Assembly: GCF_047663525.1 (NCBI RefSeq) | Contig: NC_092616.1 | Location: 3,633,501 to 3,697,500, forward strand | Direction of reading: 5' to 3' | DNA from: Anas platyrhynchos | Lineage: Eukaryota; Chordata; Aves; Anseriformes; Anatidae | DNA: 64,000 bases | Shown: positions 54,466-64,000 of the stretch, in pieces | How positions within the stretch are numbered: the stretch's first letter is position 1 | Layout: each line of letters opens with the position of its first letter | Program-made: the position numbers and the translations under genes | Notes under the pieces: generated by a model | What the model was told of the DNA's origin: nothing | The model's input: only the letters and a program-made list of their open reading frames with translations | The model's database searches: none

Positions 54466-54772
54466 AGAGGATGGAACTAGATGTTTTCAGTTGTGCCCAG
54501 CAACAGGACTTCAGGCAACGTGGCACTAACTGAAACACAGGATGTTCTGTCTGAATATGAGACAACACTTCTTTACTGAGAGGGTGACAAAACACTGGAA
54601 CAGGTTGCCCAGAGTGGATGTGGAGTCTCCTTTGCTGGAGATATTCAGAATCCACCTGAATGTCATCCTGCACAATGTGCTCTAGGTGATCCTGCTTGGC
54701 AGGGAGATTAGACTAAACAGTCTTCAGAGGTCCCTTCCAACCTTGGCCATTCTGTGATTCTTTGATAAAAAC
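54466..54772 (+). mobile_element. CR1 LINE, part 2 (after the LTR insertion)
   Basis: Continues the CR1 of 53386-53604 (aggatggaactagatg; aacactggaacaggttgccc) to its 3' tail (ccattctgtgattctttgat). Confidence 0.8.
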
Positions 54773-55920
54773 CTCCCCCTTGCCTTCTTTTCTCCAGGCT
54801 CAACACTCCAGCTCTCTCAGCGTCTCCTCATCTGAAGACTCTCCAGTCTCTTAATGACCTTTGTGGCATTTACTGGACTTACTGCACTACATCCAGGTCT
54901 TTCATGCACAGGGAAGCCCAGAAGTGGACACTGCACACTGGGTTTGGTCTCAGCAGAGGTCAGTAGAGAGGAAGGACCAACTCCCTGAATGTACTGGCAA
55001 GGTTTGTAATAATGAAGCCCAAGGTGCTGGTGGCCTTCTTTGATGTAATTCCACATGGCTGGCACCTGTTCATCTTGTTGACCACCAGAAAACCCAGGTC
55101 CTTCTCTACCAAGCTGATTTCTAGCTGGTTGGCCCCAAGCAATGTCTTGGTGCATCCTGTTATCCCTGCAGAAGCATTTCACTTTGTTGAATTTCATGCC
55201 CAGTTTTGGCTGCGAGGTCCCTCAGAATGACAGCAAAACCACCTTCTGTGTTGGCCACTGCTCTCAGATTCATATCATCTGCCAACTTGCCCCATTGTAC
55301 AAGTCATGAATAAACTTGTTAAATAATATTGGTCTAGTATTGACTTCCTGTTTGCACAGTACTGAACAACCTCCTGATGGAGTGTGTATATCTGGTAACT
55401 ACCCTCTGAACCCAGATGTTTATCAAAATTCCAGTCCATATCATCCACACAGGATCACAAAATTAAAGAATGGCTGAGGTTTGAACGGACAGGATAGATC
55501 CCAATATTGCCCCTACAGAGTCCTCCTTGTGACTGACCTCCAACTAGACTACCTGCCACAGGACTATGAGCCCAGCTGTGCAGGAACTTTCCAGTCCACC
55601 TCACTGCCTCCTCATTCTGCCTGGACTTCATCAGCTTCTCTATGAGGATCTTATGGGAAACATGAAAAACCTTTCTGAAGACAAGGCAGACAGCATCCCC
55701 TGCTCTCCCCTCATTTACCAAGGCAGTCTTTTCATTGGAGAAGGTTATCAAGTGGTTAAGTCTCAACAAACCCTTGGTGAATCCATGCTGACCACTCCTG
55801 ATCACTTTGTTATCCTCCATGTGCTTGGAAATGCTTTCCAGGATTATCTGCTCTATCACCTTCCCACAATCTGAGGAAAGGCTTTCTGGCCTCTAGTTCC
55901 CTGGGACCTCTGTCTTGCCT
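54773..55920 (-). mobile_element. CR1 LINE fragment with RT part
   Basis: The minus strand shows RT text (IIEQIILESISKHMEDNKVI, SGQHGFTKG) in the high-coordinate part, then the thumb/C-terminal region down to about 54780. Many lesions. A second short CR1 3' tail (minus, about 55445-55520) is nested inside. Confidence 0.75.
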
Positions 55921-56499
55921 TAGTGCAAGATAGGAGTCACATTTGCCTTCCTCAGTTGTGCTCTGGGCCTCTTTCTAAGGCTGTGCTCTGGGTTTCTGGG
56001 TATTGCTTGGAGTCTGGCACATGGAGAGCCATGGTGCTATGCAACTGTACACCCCATAAAGATTTGGCCAGCTCATAAAGAGGAAGGACGAAAGGGAAGT
56101 CCTATCAGGTGTGGCCATGGGTCGACAGCAAAGAGCTAAAGGCAGGACCTATCCAACCCCTCTAAGCTTCATTGTTCTCTGCTCCATTTAGATATGGAGA
56201 TGTGCAATGTGCCAATACAAGCATACCCTGGGAACACAGTTTCACTATTTAAGGTTTTGGGAAGGAATGTGTTTGGGAAAATGTATGCAAATTTGGATGA
56301 GAATTCATAGACAAGCCTAAAAATTCTGAAAAATAGTGCATTTAATTTGTTTTGTGTCTTGGATTCCTTCTGTAAATCAACAGAGCTGAATAGAGGGCTT
56401 AATATAGAGCTGAAGAGTGTCTTTTATTTTTTACTGGACTGTGTCTTTTATTTTTCAATGCTGTCAATTAAGACATTACCTTTAGTGCCTGCATGTAGC
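55921..56499. other. No recognised feature
   Basis: AT-rich towards 56400. Nothing supported. Confidence 0.3.
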
Positions 56500-57110
56500 T
56501 CATTCTTCGAGGAAAGCAGATGGGAATTGGTGCCAAGGGGCTGGAAAACATTCCGATGAAATGCTAGTGGAAAAATCTCAGAGCTTATCGCAGCTGTGTC
56601 AGTCCCGGGAGGCTGATGAGAGAAAGGGTGAGGCTGAGGAGTAGGGATGAAGACTGTGCATAGAGTGCCTGGCAGAAAAGGTCTTGATTTCCCTGCATGC
56701 TCAGAGTCCCTTAGCAGACATTCAGGATCAATACCAGTTGGAGATTGTTGATTTCACTTTAACTGTAGGCAGACAACTAAAGAAATAGCAGAAATAATAA
56801 ATCCTTTCCTATAGTTTGTATTATTCTTGAAGTCTGTCCCTTTAAGGAGACTCCTGGCATCTCCCTGATGAACCCCATAAGAATTGAAGACTTGGAAGAG
56901 TTATGCCCAGAGCCTTGGCTTGTGAGGGAGTTTTGCATGTACATTCGCCCTCTGCTGCCAGGTTCCTGAACTGCAGATCCTGAAAGCTTGAGCAAGACTC
57001 TCAAGAAGTAAAAGACAGAAGCAAGCCTGCAAACGTCTAAGGGTCTTGGCCAGCCCCACTGAGGGCCATCCCAGAAGAGACCACGAGGGCAACAAGGAGA
57101 CAAGGTGCCC
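56500..57110 (+). repeat. Low-copy block G'
   Basis: Counterpart of 16300-17045, same strand. No coding frame conserved. Confidence 0.45.
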
Positions 57111-57618
57111 GTCCCTGGGAGACGGTGGAGGAGGAAATCAGAGGCACTGGTTACAGGTGGAAAATCAAGTGGGGAGGTGGCTCTGAAAGCCCTTGATGTG
57201 TTCAACCAAGGGGGATGGCCAAGGCCTGAGCACATCCCCTGGGAAGGGGGATCCTGCATGTCCTGGGCTGCTTGGGGCTCTGGCAGGGGCAGTGTGATGT
57301 GGGGTGTGCAATTCCGAGTGTAGGACACTGGTAGGACACTTGCCAGGCTCTGTGGGATTGAGGAGGTAACAAGGCCCTGGGGCTGTAAGGGACCAGTGTC
57401 CTCTGGTGGGCCATAGTGGAAGAGGCTGCAGCTGTAGCCCTGAGGTCATCTATTCCACTGGGGGGGCTCCAGCCCCAAATGGCCCGTTGTCATCCCCCTC
57501 CACAGCCTGTCCTACATTTTCCTCTACCTGTGCTTGCATTCCTGCAGACTTTTACCATACACTCACATTCTCAGTTCAGTCTGGCCAGATGACTGCCAAA
57601 GCTGTCCTAACTTCTCTC
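57111..57618. other. No recognised feature before the duplication junction
   Basis: GC-rich, overlapping frames only. The sequence changes to a copy of block A exactly at 57619. Confidence 0.3.
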
Positions 57619-58643
57619 GCAGGGCAGAGCTGAGCACCCAGCGGGTGGGATGGGGGCTGTGAGCTGCAGGCAGGAGATGTGGGGACAGAGACCCCGCTGC
57701 AGGCAGGGACAGCTGCAGGCAGGAATTAGCAAGAGAGCATTAACAGAATAGTCTGGCACCTCACAGTCCACCCTCAAGCCCAACAGATTCAGGATGTGCC
57801 TCATAAACTCAGCAGCAGGAAGTCCAGCAGAGCACACTCTCCTGAGTTCCTGTCTGTCCGTCCCTGGCAGAAGCCTCGTCGTATTTCTCTCTGTTCCTGC
57901 ACCTTCTGCTGCTGTTCTTTATGCTCTCCCATCTCCATGGAGCTTTATGGCTCCCTGTAGATGGGGTGTTCAGCTGCAGCTCAAGCACTGACCCTCTAGG
58001 ACCCACTAGGTAGATGTGCCTGTAGAAGGAAGGTGCCCAAAACCTCTTCTAACCTGTGGGGCTTGGTGCAATGCAGTGTATGCAGCAGAATTAAGATGGA
58101 TCTCCTTCCAGGGAGTTTCTGAGGCTACAATAATTGAGTGGCTCTATGGGGGCCATTGGACTGAGCCTAAGAGGACTCTGCCTGAGACCAGGGAAGATAG
58201 ACAGACTGGCTGTCTGCACTGCACTAAGGACAGTCACTTTGCCTCCTGGCACTTACAAAATCTCAACTGGAATACATTACAAATGCCAGGGTTTACTTCC
58301 CTCAAAAAAATCTCCTAAGAGTAACACAGGAAGTTGGAACAAAGCAAACCACAAATGCCGTTTGGCTGTCAAGAATGTTGACAGTAGTTATGCTGTGAAG
58401 TCAACATACGTGAGAGTTAGATTTAATCAGAGATCACTCACAGTTCGTATTTCACTAGAACTGTAGGGCAGGCAGAACCCACAGCGGAATCCTGGACTCC
58501 CAGTGAAAATGTATTCTACACCAATCAGAGCTCAAACGAGGGAGCAGCAGAAAGGTCTCAGCAGAAAGTCACTTAATGAGAAGTGTAGCAGGTTTTTCTC
58601 AGAGAACACTGTCCCTATTTGTCACTACATTTTCCTATTTGGC

Positions 58644-58645
58644 AG
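58644..58645 (+). other. Candidate 3' splice acceptor of OR6 coding exon
   Basis: Same as OR5 (ttcctatttggcag). The matching first exon is not present upstream because the duplicated block starts inside the intron. Confidence 0.5.
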
Positions 58646-58668
58646 GTCTCTATGCACAGAGATGTCAA

Positions 58669-59691
58669 ATGTCCAACAGCAGCTCCATCACCGAGTTCCT
58701 CCTCCTGCCATTCGCAGACACACGGGAGCTGCAGCTCCTGCACTTCGCGCTCTTCCTGGGCATCTACCTGGTTGCCCTCCTGGGCAACGGCCTCATCCTC
58801 ACTGCCGTAGCCTGTGACCACCGCCTCCACACCCCCATGTACTTCTTTCTCCTCAACCTCGCCCTCCTTGACCTGGGCTGCATCTCCACCACTGTCCCCA
58901 AAGCCATGGCCAATTCCCTCTGGGACACCAAGGCCATCTCCTACTCAGGATGTGCTGCACAGTTCTTTTTCTTGCTCTTCTTGATATCAGCAGAGTTTTA
59001 TCTCCTCACAGTTATGTCCTATGACCGCTACGTTGCCATCTGCAAGCCCCTGCACTACGGGAGCCTCCTGGGCAGCAGAGCTTGTGCCCAGATGGCAGCA
59101 GCTGCCTGGGGCAGTGGCATTCTCACTGCTCTGCTGCACACTGCCAATACGTTTTCCTTGCCCCTCTGCCGTGGCAATGCTGTGAACCAGTTCTTCTGTG
59201 AACTTCCCCAGATTCTCAAGCTTTCCTGCTCAAAATCATACGTCAGGGAAGCTGGTCTCCTTGTGGGTGGCGTCTCTTTAGCCTTCGGTTGTTTTGTTTT
59301 CATTGTGGTTTCCTATGTGCAGATCTTCAGGGCTGTGCTGAGGATGCCCTCTGAGCAGGGCCGGCACAAAGCCTTTTCTACGTGCCTTCCTCACCTGGCT
59401 GTGGTCTCCCTCTTTACTGGCACTGGCATGTTTGCCTACCTGAAGCCCCTCTCCACCTTCTCCCAATCTCTGCACCTGGTGGTGGCAGTTGTTTACTCAG
59501 TGATGCCTCCAACACTGAACCCCTTTATCTACAGCTTGAGGAACCAGGAGCTCAGGGATTGTGCTAGGAAAGTGATTTCAGAGACACTTCTTAATAGTAA
59601 GTTTCTCTCCTTCTCCACAAAGAATTTGCATCATATTCCCTTGCAGGCCTGGTGCTTCTTACATTACTATTATTGCTATGTTTATCTTTAG
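58669..59691 (+). CDS. OR6: intact duplicate of OR5
   Basis: 340-residue receptor with the same motifs and the same 22-residue stop-loss tail as OR5. Three base differences from OR5 in the coding exon: one amino-acid change (A35V in TM1, IYLVALLGNG) and two silent changes (near 59240 and 59428). The coding exon is intact, but the OR5-type candidate first exon and block C are missing upstream, so expression would need another first exon or promoter. If the duplication is an assembly duplicate, OR6 is simply the other allele of OR5. Confidence 0.92.
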   Translation: MSNSSSITEFLLLPFADTRELQLLHFALFLGIYLVALLGNGLILTAVACDHRLHTPMYFFLLNLALLDLGCISTTVPKAMANSLWDTKAISYSGCAAQFFFLLFLISAEFYLLTVMSYDRYVAICKPLHYGSLLGSRACAQMAAAAWGSGILTALLHTANTFSLPLCRGNAVNQFFCELPQILKLSCSKSYVREAGLLVGGVSLAFGCFVFIVVSYVQIFRAVLRMPSEQGRHKAFSTCLPHLAVVSLFTGTGMFAYLKPLSTFSQSLHLVVAVVYSVMPPTLNPFIYSLRNQELRDCARKVISETLLNSKFLSFSTKNLHHIPLQAWCFLHYYYCYVYL

Positions 59692-59911
59692 TGTCATTTA
59701 CATCAGTAGCTTTCTCATAAACAATGTTTTATTCATCCTACTTCTGTTGAAAAATTAAACTGCTTTGTTTACTCTGTTAAGTTTTGTCTACATTAACAAA
59801 AGTGCTGACACTCCCGTAGCATCTTTGTAATAACAGCATGTCCCCAATTCACTGCCTTTAAACCCAAGTCTTCTTTCAAATGTGGAGCCAATAATTTGGC
59901 TGAAAATTGTG

Positions 59912-60707
59912 GTGGTTTCACACTGACGGGCAGCTGAAGTCCACCACACCGATCTTTTAAGTCTTCATCCTCAGAGGAAGAGGGGAAAAATATAGAATGG
60001 AAAAGGGCACCAGGGCTGATTTAAGGACAGGGAGGTTGCTCAACAATTGCAGTGATGGACAAGACAGACTGCGTGTAAGGAGATTACAATAATGCATTAT
60101 CTGGAGGAGTGAGAAAATAAGATAAACTAAAAATACCTTCCCTCCCATCCATCCACTTCTACCTCCTCCCACCAAGTGACACGGGGAAGAGGGAATGGGG
60201 GCTGTGATCAGTCTGTGATATTTCTTCCCCACCACTCCTTCACGGTCACTTTCTGTCCCTGCTCCAGGGTGGGAGCCCTCCCACGGATTCCTCCCATGGG
60301 ATGCCATCCTTCCCAAACTGATCCTGCATGGGCTTCCCACAGTCCTTCGGGAACTGCTTCAGCATGGATCAGTACCAAGCTGGGAGAAGTGCTTCAGGAA
60401 AGGAATGCTCCAGAGTGGGCTCCTCTCCATGGGCCTCAGCCTCCTCCAAGCCACATCCGCCTGCTCCACCGGGGGCTCCTCCATGGGTTGAAGTGTGGAG
60501 ATCTGCTCCATGTGGGACCCATGGGCTGCAGGGGGACTGCCTGCTCCACCAGGGGCCTCTCCATGGGCTGCAGGGAATCTTCTAGTCTGGCATCTGGGGC
60601 ACCTCCTGCCCTCCTTCTGCACTGACCTTGCTGTCTGCAGGGCTGTTTCTCACATTTTCTCACTCCTCTGCTAGCTGTTGCTGCACAAACATTTTTATGC
60701 TTTATCC
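59912..60707 (-). mobile_element. LTR remnant (ERVL-like), copy of 38215-39010
   Basis: Same remnant with a handful of substitutions. Came with the tandem duplication. Confidence 0.6.
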
Positions 60708-61286
60708 TTTCTTTAAAATGTTATCAAAGCTGTGCAACCATCGTTGTTTATTGGGTCAGCTTTGACTAGAAGCCAGAGGATCCCTTTTTGAGAGCGAGGA
60801 ACTGGTTCTGATCAGAACTGGGGCAGCTTCTTTAGTCTCAATAAGCCACCTCCAGCAATTATTCCACACCTGATGCAGCTCCTGGTCCCTTCTCGCAGAG
60901 GCCACCCATGCAGCCTGCCCCACTACCAAAACATTCTGACCTAAACCCAATACATTTGTTAGGGAGGAAAAGTATGTTACAGAACTCCTAATGAAGGTCC
61001 TTCAACAAGGGAAATGCCCTTGCAGGAACGGCTGATTTGAAGTAGCCTGGGATTTGAACTGCAGCCTGGGAAGCATTACTCATTACAACTGGAAAACTGA
61101 AAAGGCAGTAAGAAGGAAGCTTGTGCCATTTGAACCATGTGGTCTGCCTGATGTGATTCACAGGCTCACATAGAGAAACAGATGAGAAGGTATTGAATGC
61201 ACAAAAGGACATTCAGAAAGTAGAGGAGGAGGAAATTCCCAAGTTAAGAGAACTGTCGTAACCAGAGGAGAGGAAGATGGGGCCCT

Positions 61287-61802
61287 ACTTTTGCTGGGAG
61301 CCCCAGCACAGGAAAGATGTGGACCTGTTAGAGTGAGTCCAGAGGAGGACCATAAAGGTGATCGGGGGCTGGAGCACCTCTCCTGTGAAGAGAGGCTGAG
61401 AGAGGTGGGGCTATTGAGTCTAGAGAAGGCCCCAGGCAGACCCTACTGCAGCCTTTCAATACTTAAAGAGATCTAATAAAAAGGTAGGAGAAAGACTCTT
61501 TACTCGAGTAGATAATGGTAGGACAAGGGGGAAAGGTCATAAACTAAAACAAGATAGATTTAGATTAGACATTAGGAAGAAATTCTTCCTTCTAAGGGTA
61601 GTGAGGCACTGGAACAGGTTGCCAAGAGAAGTTGTGGATGCCCCATTCCTGGAGGTGTTTAAGACAAGTTGGAAGGGGCCTTGGCCAACCTGATCCAGTG
61701 GGTGGCATCCGTGCCTGTGGCAGGGGGGTTGGAGTTAGATGATCTTTAAGGTTCCTTACAACCCAAGCCATTCTATGATTCTATGATATGATTCCATGAA
61801 GA
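61287..61802 (+). mobile_element. CR1 3' part, copy of 39590-40105
   Basis: Same CR1 with the same edges and tail. Duplicated, not an independent insertion. Confidence 0.8.
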
Positions 61803-62441
61803 TCTTAGAGCCCACAGACATAGTGTCTGGTTACAAATCAAACAGCTGTAGTTTGAAGTCATAGAAATACAAGTTCTAGAAACAGAAGTTTTACAAAATA
61901 AGGTAAAAGAAGCCAGAACAGCAGCTCAGTTTCTAGCAGAGCTTTGGAAAGTCAATAACAAGACTCACAACCATCTCAAGGGGGTCACTGCAGCCTGGGA
62001 ACTCCAGACTACAGCCTGGACAAGTCCGTAGGTTCTGTGGGGGAGGCCGGGATTCCTGTGGGCTGGCAACATGCCTCCTGGCACACTTGCCAGTGGATTC
62101 TTGAAGATGATCTACATTTGAAATTACATTGAGCCTATGAGAAACTCGTGCAGGGTCATTGTGAAAAAATTCAGGCTGGAAGACTGGAAAAAGTGGGTGA
62201 CTTTGAGTGGCTGTGGCAGATCCCAGCAGCTTGCTCCAGTCTTTTTCTATTTCCCCTTCCAACTAGGGAAATTAAAAGGCATTAATATGAACACACCCAT
62301 CAGTTCAATCTGCATATTAAAGGAAAGTAATAGTTATTGTGCTGTAGGTGCAGCAGGCAGTAGGCGCTGGATTGGGCCTCAGAAGACTCAAGCAGATCAA
62401 ATCTGGTTCATCCATGAGCTAAGACAAACACCGTGAGCACA

Positions 62442-62757
62442 GTGAAGGACACGGAGTGGTGCCCTCCCATGAAGGAGGATACAGAGCACAGCTGTAAGAG
62501 GTGTCTTGCTTGTGCCACAACCAACACAGGTTCAGCTGAAGTGAAAGCCCCAGCCCAGGACCAATGGAGTGAAGGTCCCTGGGCACAACTGCAGAAAGAC
62601 TTTGCAAGACCTCTGCCAGTGACAGCTCAAAGCACCAAATGCATCTTGGTGGTAGTAGGTCCTTTTGGCACATGGGCAGATGTCCTCCCTGGTAAAACCA
62701 CCACGGAGGCCACCACTGCAAAGCTGCTGCATAACACCGACTTTTGTCCCCGAGGTC
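62442..62757 (+). mobile_element. ERV integrase-derived remnant, copy of 40745-41060
   Basis: Same fossil piece, duplicated. Confidence 0.65.
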
Positions 62758-63146
62758 CAGACAGGGGAGAGGGAAGGGGAGAGGCAGGCCGTGGGGAGGG
62801 GGCTGGAGTGAGGTCACTGCAACTGCAGCAGCCTGATTGGCCCTCAGAAGGGCTGGCCGGCAGGCACTGTGACATCATCCCGCGCATCAGAGAGCCCCCT
62901 GGGCAGCAATGACGTCACTGCAGAGGGGAGGGCGAGGGGCTGGCAGAGCCCCATCGAGGGGCTGGCTGGGGGTCCCCTCTGCTACAGCCACCTGGCGGTG
63001 CGGGGCAGGCAGGAGGGCAGGCAGGGTTCATGGCCGCCTTGCTCAGGACGAGCCCTGGGCGAGCTGGGTGAGAAATCTGAGCCTTAGCTCCAGCAGAAGC
63101 TCTTCTCTTTGCTCTTGACTTTTCTTGATAACATCACTTCCAGGTG

Positions 63147-63727
63147 AGCTCTGCCCATGCTAAAACCATACCTCCATCTAAACCATAAATTTCTGTTTTG
63201 GAGCCTGTCCTTGCTGTCACCCCCTGGCAGATCCTTCCTGGCCCCTCTCAGAGCCCTGTCCCTGCAGTGTCCCAGCCCCACTGCCCCACACATGGTTCCA
63301 CAGCCATGCTGCCAAGGCACCGCACATGGCAGTGCACATTCAGGGCTGGATGGATCTCTCCCCATTACAATCCCAATGGCTCCCTCAGGGTTCCTTCCCA
63401 CCATGGCCCTCCTTCCTTTGCAGCCTTCTCCAGCCCATGGCCCCTGCCCTGACCAAGCCACCTCCCATGGGGGCCTCTACAGACAGCCCTGCTCCAGGTC
63501 AGCAGGGCTCTGGGCCAGGACAGAGGCCGACAGAGCTGGCTGTTCCCCCAACACAGACCTTGAGCACAGCTCTTCCACCTCCCTGATCTCTGCCCACCTC
63601 CCTGCCCTCATCCCAGGCCAGTGCCAGTGGTCCTCAGGGTAGTGTCCACCGCAGGCTGCTGCAGGGCTCTGGGCACTGCCACCACAGCCCCAGCCCCTCT
63701 GAAGACCACAGCAGCTCCTGGGGCACA
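63147..63727 (-). repeat. Block E, copy of 41450-42030
   Basis: Duplicated with the unit. Confidence 0.55.
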
Positions 63728-63878
63728 GAGGGCTCAGCCCCACAGATGGGGACTTCCATGGCACAAGTGTACAGTGGTCAGTGTCCCCTGCTGTGTCCCC
63801 TTCTCTCTTCTGCAGCAGATCCCCTTGAAGCCTGCAGCCCCTCAGTGCCATCCCTGACAGCACTTGACATCCACGACA

Positions 63879-64000
63879 TCACTTTCCTAATGGTAGAAAT
63901 GGTCTCTCCTTGTGCTCCTGGTTCCGTGTGCGGTAGATGAGGGGGTTCACTGCTGGGAGCATCACTGAGTACAGGACAGCCATCACCAGGTCCAAGGATG
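63879..64000 (-). pseudogene. OR8': duplicate of the OR8 fragment, cut by the window edge
   Basis: Same TM7 and tail text as OR8 (the YR instead of YS change is kept). The rest lies beyond the window. Confidence 0.8.

Larger units (their letters stand above)
57619..64000 (+). repeat. Tandem-duplicated segment, copy 2 (runs off the window)
   Basis: Copy of 35922-42303. The left edge is sharp: gcagggcagagctgagcacc is shared, the base before it is not. About 30 substitutions, no indel. Confidence 0.95.

Overview
The window looks like a bird nuclear genome, from an olfactory-receptor (OR) cluster on an accessory, repeat-rich chromosome segment. Three things point to this. Every recognisable protein-coding gene is an OR of the type that is massively expanded in birds (family-14-like, the avian gamma-c clade; N-terminus MSNSSSITEFLLLPF). 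The main retroposons are CR1 LINEs with typical ATTCTRTG-type 3' ends. The LTR remnants resemble avian ERVK and ERVL families. I cannot name the species. No RNA gene, CRISPR array or bacterial feature was seen.

OR content. Three complete reading frames: OR3 (24757-25710, -), OR5 (36972-37994, +) and OR6 (58669-59691, +, a near-identical copy of OR5). Three full-length copies each carry one premature stop: OR1 (4148-5107, -), OR2 (8885-9844, +) and OR7 (49353-50312, +). Four 3' fragments: OR4 (31295-31846, -), OR8 (42182-42460, -), its copy OR8' (63879-64000, -, cut by the window edge) and OR9 (50830-51033, +). All six full-length copies have a good 3' splice acceptor 22-56 nt before the ATG. 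Four have a strong GTRAGT donor 0.7-2 kb upstream inside a conserved upstream cassette (called here blocks A, B, C and D). The genes are therefore probably two-exon: a noncoding first exon plus a coding exon.

Layout. 0-1 kb: block F, an inverted copy of 28.2-29.2 kb. 1-12.4 kb: CR1 pieces and an inverted duplication holding OR1 (left arm) and OR2 (right arm), with LTR remnants in both arms and ERV pol debris between. 12-17 kb: CR1, a GC-rich low-copy block (E) split by an LTR, and block G. 17.6-20.3 kb: a young-looking, internally deleted ERVK with apparently identical LTRs. 20-24 kb: LTR and CR1 debris. 24.5-31.9 kb: OR3, its upstream cassette, block F' and fragment OR4. 32-35 kb: CR1 and ERV remnants. 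35.1-42.6 kb: cassette, OR5, LTR/CR1/ERV debris, block E and fragment OR8. 43-48 kb: an unrecognised GC-rich stretch, then a CR1 nested in an LTR and ERV debris. 48-51 kb: cassette, OR7 and OR9. 51.5-57.6 kb: LTRs, CR1s and block G'. 57,619-64,000: the sequence restarts as a copy of 35,922-42,303 with about 30 substitutions and no indel. This is best read as the junction of a 21.7-kb tandem duplication, real or an assembly duplicate.

The window shows how an avian OR array grows: cassette plus OR plus downstream LTR is copied in tandem and inverted orientation. Copies are homogenised at their 5' coding ends and then lost by single stops or truncation. I found no convincing new molecular system. 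The most interesting leads are the shared first-exon architecture, the 22-residue stop-loss tail of OR5/OR6, and the 57.6-kb junction that separates OR6 from its first exon.
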